Assembly (NCBI GenBank): GCA_963575745.1
Contig: CAUYUJ010001447.1
Coordinates: 1,359,680 to 1,423,679 of the forward strand
From: Prorocentrum cordatum
Lineage: Eukaryota; Sar; Dinophyceae; Prorocentrales; Prorocentraceae
Direction: 5' to 3'
Length of the DNA: 64,000 nt
Shown: one piece after another, positions 29,085 through 40,200 of the stretch
Position numbering within the stretch: position 1 is the first letter of the stretch
Layout: each line of letters begins with the position of its first letter
Notes under the pieces: model-generated
The model's database searches: none
What the model saw: the letters and a program-made list of their open reading frames with translations, nothing else
What the model was told of the DNA's origin: nothing
Position numbers and translations under genes: made by a program

Positions 29085-29645
29085 CTCTTTTGAGGGCCTC
29101 TTAGAGCCTTCTTGGAGCCGTTTTGGGGCGTCCTGGGGCCCTCTTGGGGCTCTTTTGGGTGGTTTGGGGGCATTCTTGGGGCTCTTTTGGGATGCCTGAG
29201 GGGCCTCTTGGGGCCGTCTTGGGCTCTTTCGCTAAAAAGGAAGGGGGGTCCAATTCCCATCGCCCCCTCGCAGGCTCAAACATGCCGTCTTGGGGCCCTT
29301 TTGGGCCACTTTTGAAGCGCTCTTGGGGCCGTCTTTGGGCCCCTCTTGGGCTCCTCGTGGGACTATCTTGGGCCGTCGTGGGGCCATCTTGAGGCCTCAA
29401 GAACACATTGGAGGCGAAAAAGCGAGAAGGCAAAAAAACTTGGATGGTCCCTCGATGGTTGAAGATTTTGGCCTCTTGGGGGAGTCCTCGGAGGGTTCGG
29501 AAGGCGCTTGAAACCGTCTTGGTGCCGCCTTGAGGTTTCTTGGATGCGTGTCGGAGGCTATCTTGAGCCATATACCGCTATTTTGGGCCATCTTGGAGGC
29601 CATCTCGCGCTCTCTGAAGCCCTCTTGGAACCATCTTGGGCCGAA
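29085..29645 (+). repeat. Dispersed CTTGGGGCC repeat, second block
   Basis: Short irregular units (GTCTTGGGGCC, CTCTTTTGGG, CATCTTGGAGGCCATCT) as at 27440, split near 29232-29285 by unique sequence (AAAAAGGAAGGGGGGTCCAA). Same dispersed family. Confidence 0.75.
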
Positions 29646-31255
29646 AAGGGCCCTCTGACACCTCGCGGGGGAGCCCGTCCAGACGCAGGGAGGGGGGGGG
29701 GGTAAACCTCCCGAGCAGGGAAAGGGAGGAGGTTGGAAAAGGAAACGCCCTAGACCACCTGCGTCCAGAGGGCTGGTGGGAGCTGTAGCGGATATAAACG
29801 GTAAGATCTACAAAAAGACGTTGTTGTGATGCCCCTAGATATCGGCCCAGCATTTCAACACATACTCAAACTATATTAACGTGGAGAAAAAAGGCTTCCT
29901 AATGACAAGCTTGAAGGCTGAGGGGAGAAGACCAGGGAAAGAGGGGAAGGAAAAACATGTGTTTCTGCAACGTTTGCCACCCGCGCGAACACACAATACT
30001 AATGTACAGTAAGTGTTTTGCACACCGCAGCATGTGCGTGCAAGCATTGTGGTGTGTATGTTGGTGTTGCACTGCGCAAGGATGCTGTGTTATACGCAGG
30101 CGTTGGGGTGTGCACATTGTGGTGCCTGCAGGCACTGTGGTGTACATCGTCGTCGTGTTGCATGCAGATGGTTATTGTTTTCCCTCCTCCGCTCCTCCTT
30201 TTCTTCTCCCTCTTAGACTTCCAGCGCGGAGGCCGGGCGCCCGGCACCCCGGACCAGAAATTGGTTTAAGACTGGATGGCCAGATCACTAGATCAGATCC
30301 ACTCCAATGCAGGACGAGAGAAATGAATTCGGGGTTGGACAGACTTCCTACCCTGACACGTCGATTAAGGAACTGGCCGTTTTCGGTTCGCGAGAGGGCG
30401 TCGCGGCCGTCATTTTTGCGGGTCCAGGTCCGTCGGTTTCGGTCCCAGGCGCTTTTCACTGAGGGGAGGTTTGCCAAAGAGAGGTTCGTCCACCGCCGAT
30501 CAATTGACATAATGTGTTATCGATACGTTCCGGGAAGTCCGGGATCTCCAACAGCCTTCACGCGGGGTGCTCTTTGCGTCGAATCTTTGCTTGGCGCCGT
30601 TGGTCGGTCACGCAGTCGAGCAGTCGCCCGCAAGGCGCTATTTGGCACTTGCTGATCCCCCTTCTCGTTGCCGAGCGCAGGGGGGGCGGGGGCGGCGGCG
30701 CCTTTCCCCGTCGCCAGCCACCGCGCACTGCGCGCCTCGGCTGATTTCCGCAGACCTGGCAAGGCAAATTACGCGCGACTCTGGAAAGTTCTCCGAGGGC
30801 ATATTTTTTAAAAGAAAATCCAAGAGCGTTTTGACAATGTCCAGCCCACTTTTGAAATCCTGGAACCGATTTGGACAAATCGGGGGGGTGATTTGAAAAA
30901 GATTGGAATCCATTTTGAAATCTTCCGGATTTCATCCTTATTCGGATATCTTGCGCGGCGGGCGCAGTCCACCCCAAAAATTGTTTCTTGAAAATGTTCC
31001 GGACTCCTTTAAAAAAAAATCCCTAACCGATTTTGCTCCCCCAAAAATGGCCGCGTTTTTGCTGTTCCGGAACATTCCACAGTCCGGAAATAATTTCCGG
31101 GCGGCCGGACGGGTCATTCACTCACTCATTCAGCCAAACGCCAAACGCGCGTGGGCAACAACAGTCAATGCTTTGCTACACCTGCCAGGGCACCGAAGGC
31201 ACAGATGACTACAGCCACTCATCGTCGTATGGATGGCGGCTTAAGGAAAAATGCG
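29646..31255. other. 1.6 kb without a recognised gene
   Basis: Includes a G-run near 29690, GTGTGCG/TGTGGTG-rich sequence at ~30010-30150, and mixed sequence to 31150. The last ~100 bp are probably the 3' untranslated part of the minus-strand LINE, since GTGCCCTGGCAGG, read on the minus strand at ~31180-31195, also occurs after the stop of the LINE at 43352. No other gene is seen. Confidence 0.4.
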
Positions 31256-32480
31256 TTACGAATCCAATCCATTTTTATCATCGGCGACGCACTGCAAGAG
31301 GTCAGCTTCAGTGCGGAAGCAACTCACGATTTTATTATGCAAAATTGTCGTCCGTTCGTGTCTTGGGCGGCCTTGCTTCCGATTGCGCAAGTCAGTGACT
31401 GGTCGAACATTTGTTTGTTGAAAAATCAAGGCCCGAAGCACATCGTTGTCGCTGCAACGACTAATTTTTCCAAGCCATACAAGCTGATGCTTGAACACTT
31501 GAGCACTGTATGATGGTTGCCCTGTCCTCTCCAACAAAATATTGTTTGAAATTCTTGATTCGCAGGCGTGCGGGATGTTGAGCATACGTCTGAGACATCG
31601 GGCCTGAAATCCATATAATATCCTCCTCGCTTGCTTGTTCAACAACGCCGAATTGGTGAATACATGACTTTGCTTGTAATGAGAGCTTCGAAAATTGCAA
31701 GTTCCCTTGTGATGTTTATCGATGTGTGTTTCCAAGCCCTCGCTTACTTTTTGGAATTCCCCCCAGTCCGCTCCCAATCTTCTGCTGAATGCTTGCTTAA
31801 ATGTGCCATGTGCATAAGTACTGCGCCCAAATATTGCATGCGCCATCGCAGCTCCATTGTGTTCCCGGATGGGTCTCGTAGTCGAACATAGCATCCATGT
31901 TGTAACAATTGAAATGTATTGCAATGTAATTCCATCCCAGCTTCTGCACCAGCTGCTGCAATCGCGTCCAACATTTGTTACAAGTTCTCTTCGTTGCGAC
32001 CCACTAGCAGAGTGTCGTCTGCGTAGAGAAGAATAGGAGAATCGCCAAGTGCAAGATTCAGATGCCTGCTCGCCCAACTTCTCTTGGGCATTGTTGACGA
32101 TGGCGGTTATAACAATTACAAAAAGGAACGGCGATAATGGGCAGCAGTGTGCAAGTCCAGAAGGTTCACATCTAATGTGTGATCTTTTTGCACCATCTGC
32201 CACGCAAAAACTTCGATGTGTATAAATATGTTCCATAATGGACCCCACATTTTGCGGCACCCCGAATACCTCCAGAGCTTTCAATAATGCCCCCACGTTG
32301 ATTGAATTAAGAGCTTCTTTCTAATCTAATGCTAATAATGCGATTTGCCCATTTCGTTCTGCATGAGCTAGTGCAACATGTCGGTGCACTGCGTGTATTG
32401 GCGTCAGATGTACCTCGCTTCCAGATATTCTGCCACGACGTCCGCCTTGCAATTGCTACCCAGTAGTTCGACATTCAAAT
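31256..32480 (-). pseudogene. LINE reverse transcriptase remnant (minus strand)
   Basis: Read on the minus strand from ~32480: HAVHRHVALAHAERNGQIAL, then motif A LLALD*KEALNSINVGALL, where TAG at 32321-32323 replaces what is normally a Trp. CEPSGLAHCCPLSPFLFVIV is motif B. The catalytic motif ILLYADDTLLVG is readable at 32014-32025, but in another frame than its neighbours. RMQYLGAVL and ADWGEFQKVSEGLETHID follow, then RILYGFQARCLRRMLNIPHA and RPRHERTTILHNK up to a stop at 31256. The domain order is that of dinoflagellate LINEs. At least two frameshifts and one stop make it dead. The endonuclease half lies just upstream at 32661-33639. Confidence 0.75.
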
Positions 32481-32660
32481 CTCGAATCCTGCCTTGTTTG
32501 TACGGTTTCGGTCGTCATGCTCGCTTCAGCGTGGCATTCCTTATCGCAAATGGTTGTGTCAATCCATTCTGTTTTATTTTGTTTGATTGACTTCCATATT
32601 TCCTTGAACAATTATTTTTTCAATGCTTTATTATTCGCCCTGCGTGCTTCGCTCCGCCTG
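32481..32660 (-). pseudogene. Linker of the minus-strand LINE
   Basis: The sequence between the endonuclease and RT parts has no clean open frame and is shorter than the usual linker, so part of it has probably been deleted. Confidence 0.4.
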
Positions 32661-33639
32661 TCAACAAAATCCAAAGTGCGTTGCGTGACCTACGGTTGCT
32701 GCGCAGTGTTTTCTCGATATGGTATATTTGATTTTGCGCACCCGATTTGCAATGGACGCGTTATCCATGAATGCTTGAGTGAATGTGTTTGCACGTCGTT
32801 GGCCTCCAAGGTCTTCGCGTCGTGTTCTTTTTTGCGCGCGTCGCTCTCCTGAAGTCCTTGCACTGTCATGGCGCACGTCCACAGGTAATGATATGCGGCG
32901 AGGGCCGTTTCTCAGTGATTTCTTAAAAGTGTTACCCAATGAGTCCAACATTCTTCGTGTGCGAAGAACCAAATCCAAGACGTTGTGCGTTTTTTCAAGA
33001 ATGGGCACTGGCGCGGGTACCCCATTTTCTCTGAATGTGATTTTTCCGTCCAGATGGTGATGCGTAAGCGTGTTGGTGATCAAGACGCTGGCACCAATGC
33101 ACAATTCGATTAATAATTCCCCATTTGGCACGTCTATTTCGTGTATTGCTTCGTGGCCCCATCCAAGTCCAACAATTTCTTCTTCTCCAATGTGTGCCTG
33201 CCCCTTTCTGGCATTACAACCTCCAAGACAAATTGTACCATGGTTTGCCCGCTCTGTATTATTTGTCCAACGTAGTGTAGAATGTGATACGTTCTTCAAG
33301 CGGTTTTGCATTGTGTGGTGGTGCGTATGTGTTGAATATGCCATCTGGGTGCCCCAACATGCGTAATTTTACGGTGCGCAGCCTGTCAGAGACTTGTTTG
33401 TATGACGACATGAAACGACACATACCAGTGCAATAACTAACCCGACTCCAGCCCAATATTGTTCGTCTTCGGTCGTTCCAGACAATGAGTTTGCGGCCGT
33501 CTTGATAATAAACATCAATGTTCGTTTGTCTTGCTTCTTGGATGCGTAGCAAATCGATGAGATAATGTCCCACGTGCTTAATTAGTTCAACTGTTTTGGC
33601 TTCCGTCAGCCAGCACACATTCCAAGTGCCATATTTCAT
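32661..33639 (-). pseudogene. LINE endonuclease (EEP) domain remnant (minus strand)
   Basis: The minus-strand ATG at 33639 opens MKYGTWNVCWLTEAKTVELI. IDLLRIQEARQTN carries the catalytic Glu, and SDRLRTVKLRMLGHPDGIFN is the next core strand. In an overlapping frame ICLGGCNARKGQAHIGEEEI is the GD.N region (here GGCN), followed by HEIDVPNGELLIELCIGASV and ILEKTHNVLDLVLRTRRMLD. This matches the EEP endonuclease of LINEs, N-terminal to RT. The key Asp of GDFN is Gly, and the frame changes near 33300, so the enzyme would be inactive. Confidence 0.7.
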
Positions 33640-33785
33640 GCGGTCTGCAATGCATGCGTTTTTTCCTTACCAAGGCTCTGCCTAGAAGGGTTCTTACTCC
33701 CTTGGCTTAAAGGGGCCGGGCAGTGGAACGCGCCCCGGGCGGTTCCCCCAGTCCCTTGGGAGCGGTTTTCCCCGTTGCGCCCCCT

Positions 33786-33880
33786 AGCTTTAGCTTTAGC
33801 TTCAGCTTCAGCTTTAGCATTAGCTTTAGCTTTGGCTTTAGCTTAGCTTTACCTTAGCTTTAGCTTGGCTTTACCGGTAC
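33786..33880 (+). repeat. (AGCTTT)n hexamer array
   Basis: About 14 imperfect copies of AGCTTT/AGCTTC/AGCTTTGGCTTT. It lies ~150 bp beyond the presumed 5' end of the minus-strand LINE and just before the composite satellite. Confidence 0.9.
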
Positions 33881-33952
33881 TACGAGTGTTGCTTTCCTAG
33901 GGGTTCCAACTCCTAGGTGGGGTCGCATTGGGATTTGTTTCCCAACCCTCCT

Positions 33953-34100
33953 GCGTTGGGTACTCGTTTTGAATAGAGCACTGCGGTCTCCGTTCTCCTC
34001 CTCCCGCCCCCCCTTCTCTTCCCTCCTCCTCTCCTCTCTTGCTTGCCTTCTCCTCCTCTCTTCGCTCCTCCTCTTCTCTTCTCTTGCCTTTCACGTCATC
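33953..34100 (+). repeat. Leader of composite satellite, copy 1
   Basis: GCGTTGGGTACTCGTTTTGA, ATAGAGCACTGCGGTC, then a CT-rich stretch. The same leader precedes the array at 37095 (from 36966) and, more diverged, the 76-bp array (from 56384). Confidence 0.8.
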
Positions 34101-34790
34101 CCTGGCGGGCTGCGATCTGCGGAACTGTCACCACTTTCGAGGGCTGCTGGTGGGTCCAGCGGAGTGAGGCACCACGGGGACTCAGATTAGACCTCGCCAT
34201 CCCTGGGGGGGGGCTGCGATCTGTGAAACTGTCGCCACTTTCGAGGGCTGCTGGTGGGTCCAGCGGAGTGAGGCACCACGGGGACTCAGATTAGACCTCG
34301 CCATCTCTGGGGGGGGGCTGCGATCTGTGAAACTGTCACCACTTTCGAGGGCTGCTGGTGGGTCCAGCGGAGTGAGGCACCACGGGGACTCAGATTAGAC
34401 CTCGCCATCTCTGGGGGGCTGCGATCTGTGAAACTGTCGCCACTTTCGAGGGCTGCTGGTGGGTCCAGCGGAGTGAGGCACCACGGGGACTCAGATTAGA
34501 CCTCGCCATCTCTGGGGGGCTGCGATCTGTGAAACTGTCGCCACTTTCGAGGGTTGCTGGTGGGTCCAGCGGAGTGAGGCACCACGGGGACTCAGATTAG
34601 ACCTCGCCATCCCTGTGTGAAACTGTCGCCACTTTCGAGGCTGCTGGTGGGTCCAGCGGAGTGAGGCACCACGGGGACTCAGATTAGACCTCGCCACCCC
34701 TGGGCGGCTGCGATCTGTGAAACTGTCGCCACTTTCGAGGGCTGCTGGTGGGTGGCCAGCGGAGTGAGGCACCACGGGGACTCAGATTCT
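34101..34790 (+). repeat. ~101-104-bp satellite array, about 7 units
   Basis: Unit: GGGCTGCGATCTGTGAAACT, GTCGCCACTTTCGAGGGCTG, CTGGTGGGTCCAGCGGAGTG, AGGCACCACGGGGACTCAG, ATTAGACCTCGCCATC. CCACTTTCGA starts at 34131, 34235, 34339 and 34440, so spacing is 104, 104 and 101 bp. Copies are nearly identical, which suggests recent expansion or gene conversion. No spacers as in CRISPR. Confidence 0.95.
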
Positions 34791-35128
34791 GACCACGAGC
34801 AATGCTCGCGTGCCCTTGCTCTGCGGTTCGTGCCACGTGGCGCTGCGACTCGAGCTGGCGGTCGTCCTTCGGACCCGCAGAAACATCTGCTGAGCTCGAT
34901 GAGCTAGGGGAACTACAAGAAAGAAGTGCAGGAAACGGAGGCCGGTCATGCACTCGCCGATACCTCGTTGCTCTGTCATCGTCTTTGCTGTTGCATGATC
35001 CTTATCTGGCCTGCCGGCGCCGCGGCTCGAGCTGGCGGTCGCCCTTCGGGCCCGCGGGAACATCTTCTGAGACAAGTGGACGCCGCCGCCTTACTTGCAG
35101 GCAGCGCATTGCATTCGCGGACAGCAGC
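34791..35128 (+). repeat. Spacer with a ~45-bp direct repeat
   Basis: GAGCTGGCGGTCGTCCTTCG..CCCGC..AACATCT occurs at ~34851 and again at ~35030. The second copy is followed by a splice-acceptor-like CCTTACTTGCAG ending near 35101. No gene is certain before 35129. Confidence 0.55.
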
Positions 35129-35341
35129 ATGGCAGACCGCAGTGAGATCCTCAGTCGCGTGGTGTTGCCAAGCCTGGTGGAGACGCGCGTGATCGACCTG
35201 AAGTCCCAATCGCGCGTGCACTGTACCTGCGTGGCGTTCAGGCACGCGCGTGATGCTGCTCGCTCCGCGTTCAACCAGTACGTCGCCAGTGCAACTTTGG
35301 ACGATGGACAACCGATTGATGATACGCGACCCCGGCCTTGA
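35129..35341 (+). CDS. Short hypothetical ORF, possible terminal exon
   Basis: The ATG at 35129 gives a 70-residue product, MADRSEILSRVVLPSLVETR, then VIDLKSQSRVHCTCVAFRHA, ending at 35341. It follows an acceptor-like CTTACTTGCAG. A second protein-like stretch continues in another frame (GPPADLAARLRAFSSRAEM, 35365-35480), so the real gene may be longer and broken or spliced. No family is recognised. Confidence 0.3.
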   Translation: MADRSEILSRVVLPSLVETRVIDLKSQSRVHCTCVAFRHARDAARSAFNQYVASATLDDGQPIDDTRPRP

Positions 35342-35699
35342 GTTTCTTTCCCGCGGGCCGCCCGCAGACCTGGCGGCGCGCCTGCGAGCGTTCAGCTCCC
35401 GCGCTGAAATGTGCGGGAAGGAGGCGGAGAAGCTAGCGGGCGAGCTACGCCTCGCTCGTTCCTTGCACTCTAAACAAGTTTTATCATGTGGAACTCTGCG
35501 ACGACATGGCGCAGGCAGCGCTGCGGGTTTAGCTCGCGCTTGAAAAACGCGGCAGTCTTCTGTCTCCTCCCGCCACTTTCATCGTCGTCCTATTCCCCGC
35601 CTCACCTTCTCCATGCATGCTGCTGCTTCCGCGATGGCCTTTCGCCCCCCCCGCCCTCCATCCCATCCCTCTCCTACCCCTCGTTCCCGTGCCCGTTCT

Positions 35700-35880
35700 T
35701 CTTCGATCCTGGGGCCTCAAGCTTCGTTCTTTCGATCGTCGTCCTGTGAATCGTGCAGCGCATGCCCATCCCATGTAGCTTGCACAGCAAGTCGCCGCGT
35801 CTACGCTGTCGTTGTTCCTGCTAACGTTGGCATACTCTTCTTGCCATTTGATGCACGTGGGTTGGGCACGTCGCAGGGTA
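35700..35880 (+). repeat. Tail of composite satellite, copy 1
   Basis: CGTTCTTTCGATCGTCGTCC, GCGCATGCCCATCCCATGTA, GTCGTTGTTCCTGCTA and GATGCACGTGGGTTGGGCAC recur in the same order at ~38648-38790. Same strand and same position relative to a ~103-bp array. Confidence 0.75.
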
Positions 35881-36094
35881 ATTTAGAAAAATTGCATTCG
35901 GAACGGAGCAATTGGTAGCTTTGCCCAGGGAGCCCGTTTGAATATGAATCGATTGAAGCATCTCCATTATTGTAGACATGGAGGGTGAAATTGTTGACGC
36001 CTCGCGAATCCCCACCAGTCCATCCAGAGACGACGCCCAAAGGAATTGCCTCGATCACGGAAGTGGGCAGCACACAGAGGAAACCATTATGAGA

Positions 36095-36430
36095 CATTGT
36101 GGGATATTTGGAGCCATCTTGGAGGTCATCATGGGCTCTCCCATGCGCGTTTGGGGTCATCTTAATCAGTGCCCCCCCAAGAGGCCAAGATGTGGCTAAA
36201 ACCTTGGTAAAATCAATGTTTTGCTATTCTCGCCAAGGCCTCTTGGAGCATCTTGGGTGCCTCTGGGGTGTATCTTGGTGTCTCTTGGGGGTCTCTTGGG
36301 AGCCTTTTGGGGGCATTCTGGGGGCCTCTTGGGGTTTCCTGGCCACCTCTTGGGGCCCTTTTGGGCCCCCCTTGGGAGCCTTGAGGGCCATATTTGGGTC
36401 ATCTTGGGCGAGATCGATCACAGGAGGGCA
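36095..36430 (+). repeat. Dispersed CTTGGGGCC repeat, third block
   Basis: Irregular short units CATCTTGGAGG, CTCTTGGGGG, CTCTTGGGGCCC. Hydrophobic pseudo-ORFs run through it. It separates the two composite satellites. Confidence 0.75.
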
Positions 36431-36965
36431 GCTTACGAATTAGGCCCCTCAAGAGGCAAACGTGGAACCAAAACCCTAGCAAAACCAATGATGTTGGTTT
36501 CCTCGCCGAGGCCGTTCTGGACGCTCCGACAACTCGCGACACCCCCCGTCCAGGTGCAGGAGAGGGCGTAAGGGGAGGGGTCAAGAGTCTCCCTCCCCGC
36601 CCGTCTCGCTCACTCCCACCCGCCCTCCCAACACATACGTAGCACCCAGGCCTGGCCCGATCTGCAGCATATGCAGCAATCGCCTTTGGATGGGCAGCTA
36701 TTGGAGGCCAATCCGCCGCCGCCGCCGCCACCGCCCGCCGCCGCCGCTGCCGCGCCGCCGCCGCCGCCGCCGCCGCAGCCGCTACCCCCGCCGCAGCCGC
36801 CGCCGCCGCCAAGTCTACTCTGTATGGGTTTTTTTCAGGGATGGTGGGGGGAGGCCGCATCGGGTTAGCTGCGCATGCTCCGAATTTGGAGTCAGAGTGT
36901 ATGTTGCATGGCTTTTGCAAGGGATGGTGGGGGCAGGGTGTGTTTCGTATTGTTCTTAACCACGT
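36431..36965. other. Unassigned; (GCC)n at 36716-36815 and an ~80-bp duplication
   Basis: GCCGCC repeat with minor interruptions, then two related blocks each containing AGGGATGGTGGGGG (~36838 and ~36920). No gene is recognised. Confidence 0.5.
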
Positions 36966-37094
36966 GCGTTGGGTTCTTTTTTGAATAGAGCAGTTGCGGT
37001 CGTGATTCCTCTCCTCTCCTTTCCCGCCCCCTCTTCCTTTCCTCTTCCCCTTTGCTTCCTACCTCGTTCGCTTTTGCGTGCCAGTATGTTTCCT
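36966..37094 (+). repeat. Leader of composite satellite, copy 2
   Basis: GCGTTGGGTTCTTTTTTGAA, TAGAGCAGTTGCGGTC, followed by a CT-rich stretch, matching 33953-34100. Confidence 0.8.
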
Positions 37095-38568
37095 ACCTCA
37101 CCATCCCCGGGGGCTGCGACCTGCGGAACTGTCACAGTTTCGAGGGCTGCTGGGGGCCCAGCGGAGTGGGGTCGCACGCAGATTCAGATTAGGTGTTGCC
37201 ATCATTGGGGGATGCCATCTGCGAAATTGTCGCCACTTTCGAGGGCTGCTGGGGGGCCCAGCGGAGTGTTGTCATACGCGGGTTCATATTAAACCTCGCC
37301 ATGTTTGGGGGGGCTGCGATCTGCGACATTGTTGCCACTTTCGAGGGCTGCTGGGGGGCCCAGCGGAGTGGGGTCATACGCAGATTCAGACTAAACCTCG
37401 CCATCTTTGGGGGGCTGCGATCTGCGAAGCTGATACCACTTTCGAGAGCTGCTGGGGGGCCCAGCGGAGTGGGGTCATATGCAGATCCAGATTAGACCTC
37501 GCCATCCTTGGGGGGGTGCGACTTGCGAAAATGTCGCGGTTTTCGAGTGTTGCTGGGGGCCCAGCGGAGTCGTGTCATACGCAGATCCAGATTAGACCTC
37601 GCCATCCATGGGCGGCTGCGATCTGCAAAATTGTCACCACGTTCGAGAGCTGCTGGGGAGCCCAGCGGAGTGGGGTCATTCGCAGATTCGGATTAGACTT
37701 CGCCATCCTTGGGTTGCTGCGATTTGCGAAGTTGTTGCCACTTTCGGAACTGCTGAGGGGCCCAGCAGAGTGGTGTCACATGCAGATTCAGATTCGACCT
37801 CGCCATCACTGGGGGTTGCAATCTGCAAAACTGTCACCGCTTTCGAGAGATGCTGAGGAGTCCAGCGGAGTGGGGCCATGCGCAAATGTATATTAAACCT
37901 CGCCCTCTATGGGCGGCTGCGATCTGCGAAACCGTCGCCATTTTCGAGGGCTGCTGGGGGGCACAGCGGAGTGGGGTCATACGCAGATTCAGATTCAACC
38001 TCGTCATCTATGGGGTTGCGATCTGCAAAATTGTCACCACGTCCGAGGGTTGCTGGGGAACCCAGCGTGGGGTCATGCGCAGTGCTGGGAGGTGGAGGGC
38101 TGCGATCTGCGAAATTGTAAACATTTTCGAGGGTTGTCGGGGGGGGGGCAGCGGAGTGGTGACATACGCAAATTCAGATCGCCATCTTTGGGAGGCCGGA
38201 ATCTGCGAAATCGTTGCCACTTTCGAGGGCTGCTGGGGGGCCCAGTGGAGTGATGTCATACACAGATCCGGGGAATCGCAATCCCTGGGGGGCTGCGATC
38301 TGCGAAATTGTCGCCATTTTCGAGGGCTGCTGGGAAGCCCAGCGGAACGGGGTCATACGCAGATTCGGATTAGACCTCGCCGTCCCTGAGAGGCTACGAT
38401 TTGCAACAATGTCTCCAGTTCCGAGGGCTGTTGGGGAGCCCAGCTGAGTGGTGTCATACGTATATTCATACTAGACTTCTCCCATTACTGGGGGGGCAAC
38501 GATCTGCGAAATTTGGCAAAGTTCGATGGCTGTTGGGGTGCCCAGTTGAGTGATGTCATACGCAGATG
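37095..38568 (+). repeat. ~103-bp satellite array, about 14 diverged units
   Basis: Same unit family as 34101-34790 (GGGGCTGCGATCTGCGAAAT, TGTCGCCACTTTCGAGGGCT, GCTGGGGGGCCCAGCGGAGT, GGGGTCATACGCAGATTCAG, ATTAGACCTCGCCATC), here with more differences between units. CCACTTTCGA is at 37232 and 37335, 103 bp apart. The long open frames through the array on both strands are repeat artefacts. Confidence 0.95.
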
Positions 38569-39564
38569 CAGATTACCCCTCATTCCATATTTCTCTTGTA
38601 TTTTCCTATTGCTTCCGTTATTATTTGAGTTTGTTGTTACAATTCTCGTTCTTTCGATCGTAGTTTTGTGAGTCGTACAACGCATGCGCTTTCCATGTAG
38701 TTTGCGCAACACTTCTTCGCGTCTGCATTGTCGTTGTTCTTACTATTCCTCTTGCCACTTAGTGCACATGGGTTGGATATGTTGCAGGCTGATTTTTTCA
38801 AGGAAGAACAAGAAAGAGTGAACAAGGAACCGCCCGAAACCACTGACGCCAAAAGTGTTGGCGGGACTATGTTTTTGTATTCGTAGCGTCTTTTGCATCC
38901 AAAATGTTTTCTGATTAATTCTTGGGGGCAGGAATGCCGCATTTTGTTCCATCGTTCCGTTATTTGTATCTGTAATTCCTTACGTTCAGCATCCCAAGTT
39001 TGATCGAACTTTTTGAATTTCAACCTTGCTGGTATGGTGGGCAGTTTGAGTAGATGTTTATTTTCTGTTTCATGACCCTCTCATCGTCAATTTTGAGAAA
39101 TTTCAAATCAACCCCTCATTGCGTTAAAAGGTAACGTGAATTTGTAGAAGTGGCAATTTATTGTTTATAGAAGCATCTTTGGCCACACACGGTTTGAACA
39201 ACCAGACGATTTTTCCACTGAAATTGTCAGAACGAATTTTGGGCATGTGTTCGAAATCTTCATCGGAAGGTTTTTTTGTTTTTCTGTGCTTCTTCAATTG
39301 CAAATCGCATTTGCGTGTTTGCTAATGTTGAAATATTTTGCTTTCGGTTTCGGTTCCTGAAAGTTACAGCAAACCACAAAAAACTGAATCATTTGTTGGA
39401 AATCGCAGATTTGTTTAGTGCGTGTGTCAATGTTTACCGGTTTTTTGCGATTTTGCGCATGTCAGAATTCTTTTCATTTATGGGCAAATTCATGTTTATG
39501 TTTTTGTGTGTTTGAATTTGGATTTACGGCAAAGACCGGAGGAACAAATACTTCAAACACGGAA
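38569..39564. other. Start of AT-rich island; tail repeat and an uncertain minus ORF
   Basis: Begins with the tail of the composite satellite, copy 2 (~38640-38800). A minus frame at 38637-39023 (MKFKKFDQTWDAERKELQIQ) is hydrophilic and could be a piece between endonuclease and RT of a LINE, but I cannot confirm this. The rest is AT-rich with no gene. Confidence 0.35.
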
Positions 39565-40200
39565 GAGGCCACAGAATTTCAGAAATGTGGCACATCCCTT
39601 CTGTTTTTGGACCCTGACCCTGCCGATCTGCGTGAGGGGTGCCACCGAATTTCAAGACATGTGGCCAATCTGGTGTGTTTTTTGACCTTGACTCCGCCGA
39701 TCTGCATGAGGAGTGCCACCGAATTTCAGAAATGTGGCAAATCCCTTCTGTTTTTTGGACCCTGACCCCGCCGATCTGCGTGAGGGGTGGGTTTTCACCG
39801 AATTTTAGACATGTTGCAAATCCCATGAGTTTTTCAATTCTGACCCCGCCGATCTACGTGAGGGGTGCTACCGAATTTGAGAAATGTGGCAAAACCCATT
39901 GGTTTTCCGACCTTGATCTCGACGATCTGCGTGAGGGGTGTTACCGAATTTCAAATATGTTACAAATCCTATTGGTTTTCCGACCCAGACCCCGCCGATC
40001 TACGTTAGGGGTGCTATCGCATTTGAAAATGTGGCAAATCCCATGTGTTCTTCGATTCTGATCCCGCCGATCTAACTGAAGGGAGCCGCCGAGTTTCAGA
40101 AATGTGGCAACCCCCATAGGTTGTTGGACTCTGACCCCGCCGATCTACGTGAGGGGTGCCGCCGAGTTTCAGAAATGTGGTAAATCCCATGTGTTTTTCG
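39565..40200 (+). repeat. 74-bp tandem array, about 8 units
   Basis: Unit: GAATTTCAGAAATGTGGCAA, ATCCC..TGTTTTT, GACCCTGACCCCGCCGATCT, GCGTGAGGGGTGCCACC. CCGATCTG starts at 39623, 39697 and 39771, so the period is 74 bp. No gene. Confidence 0.95.

Noticed and set aside
27440-29645. Hydrophobic 'LLG/WG' open frames that look like membrane proteins
   Set aside because: They arise from irregular CTTGGGGCC units and appear in whatever frame is open.
34101-34790. CRISPR-like array
   Set aside because: The ~104-bp units follow each other directly without unique spacers, and the organism is eukaryotic. Same reasoning for the 74-, 76-, ~103- and 152-bp arrays.
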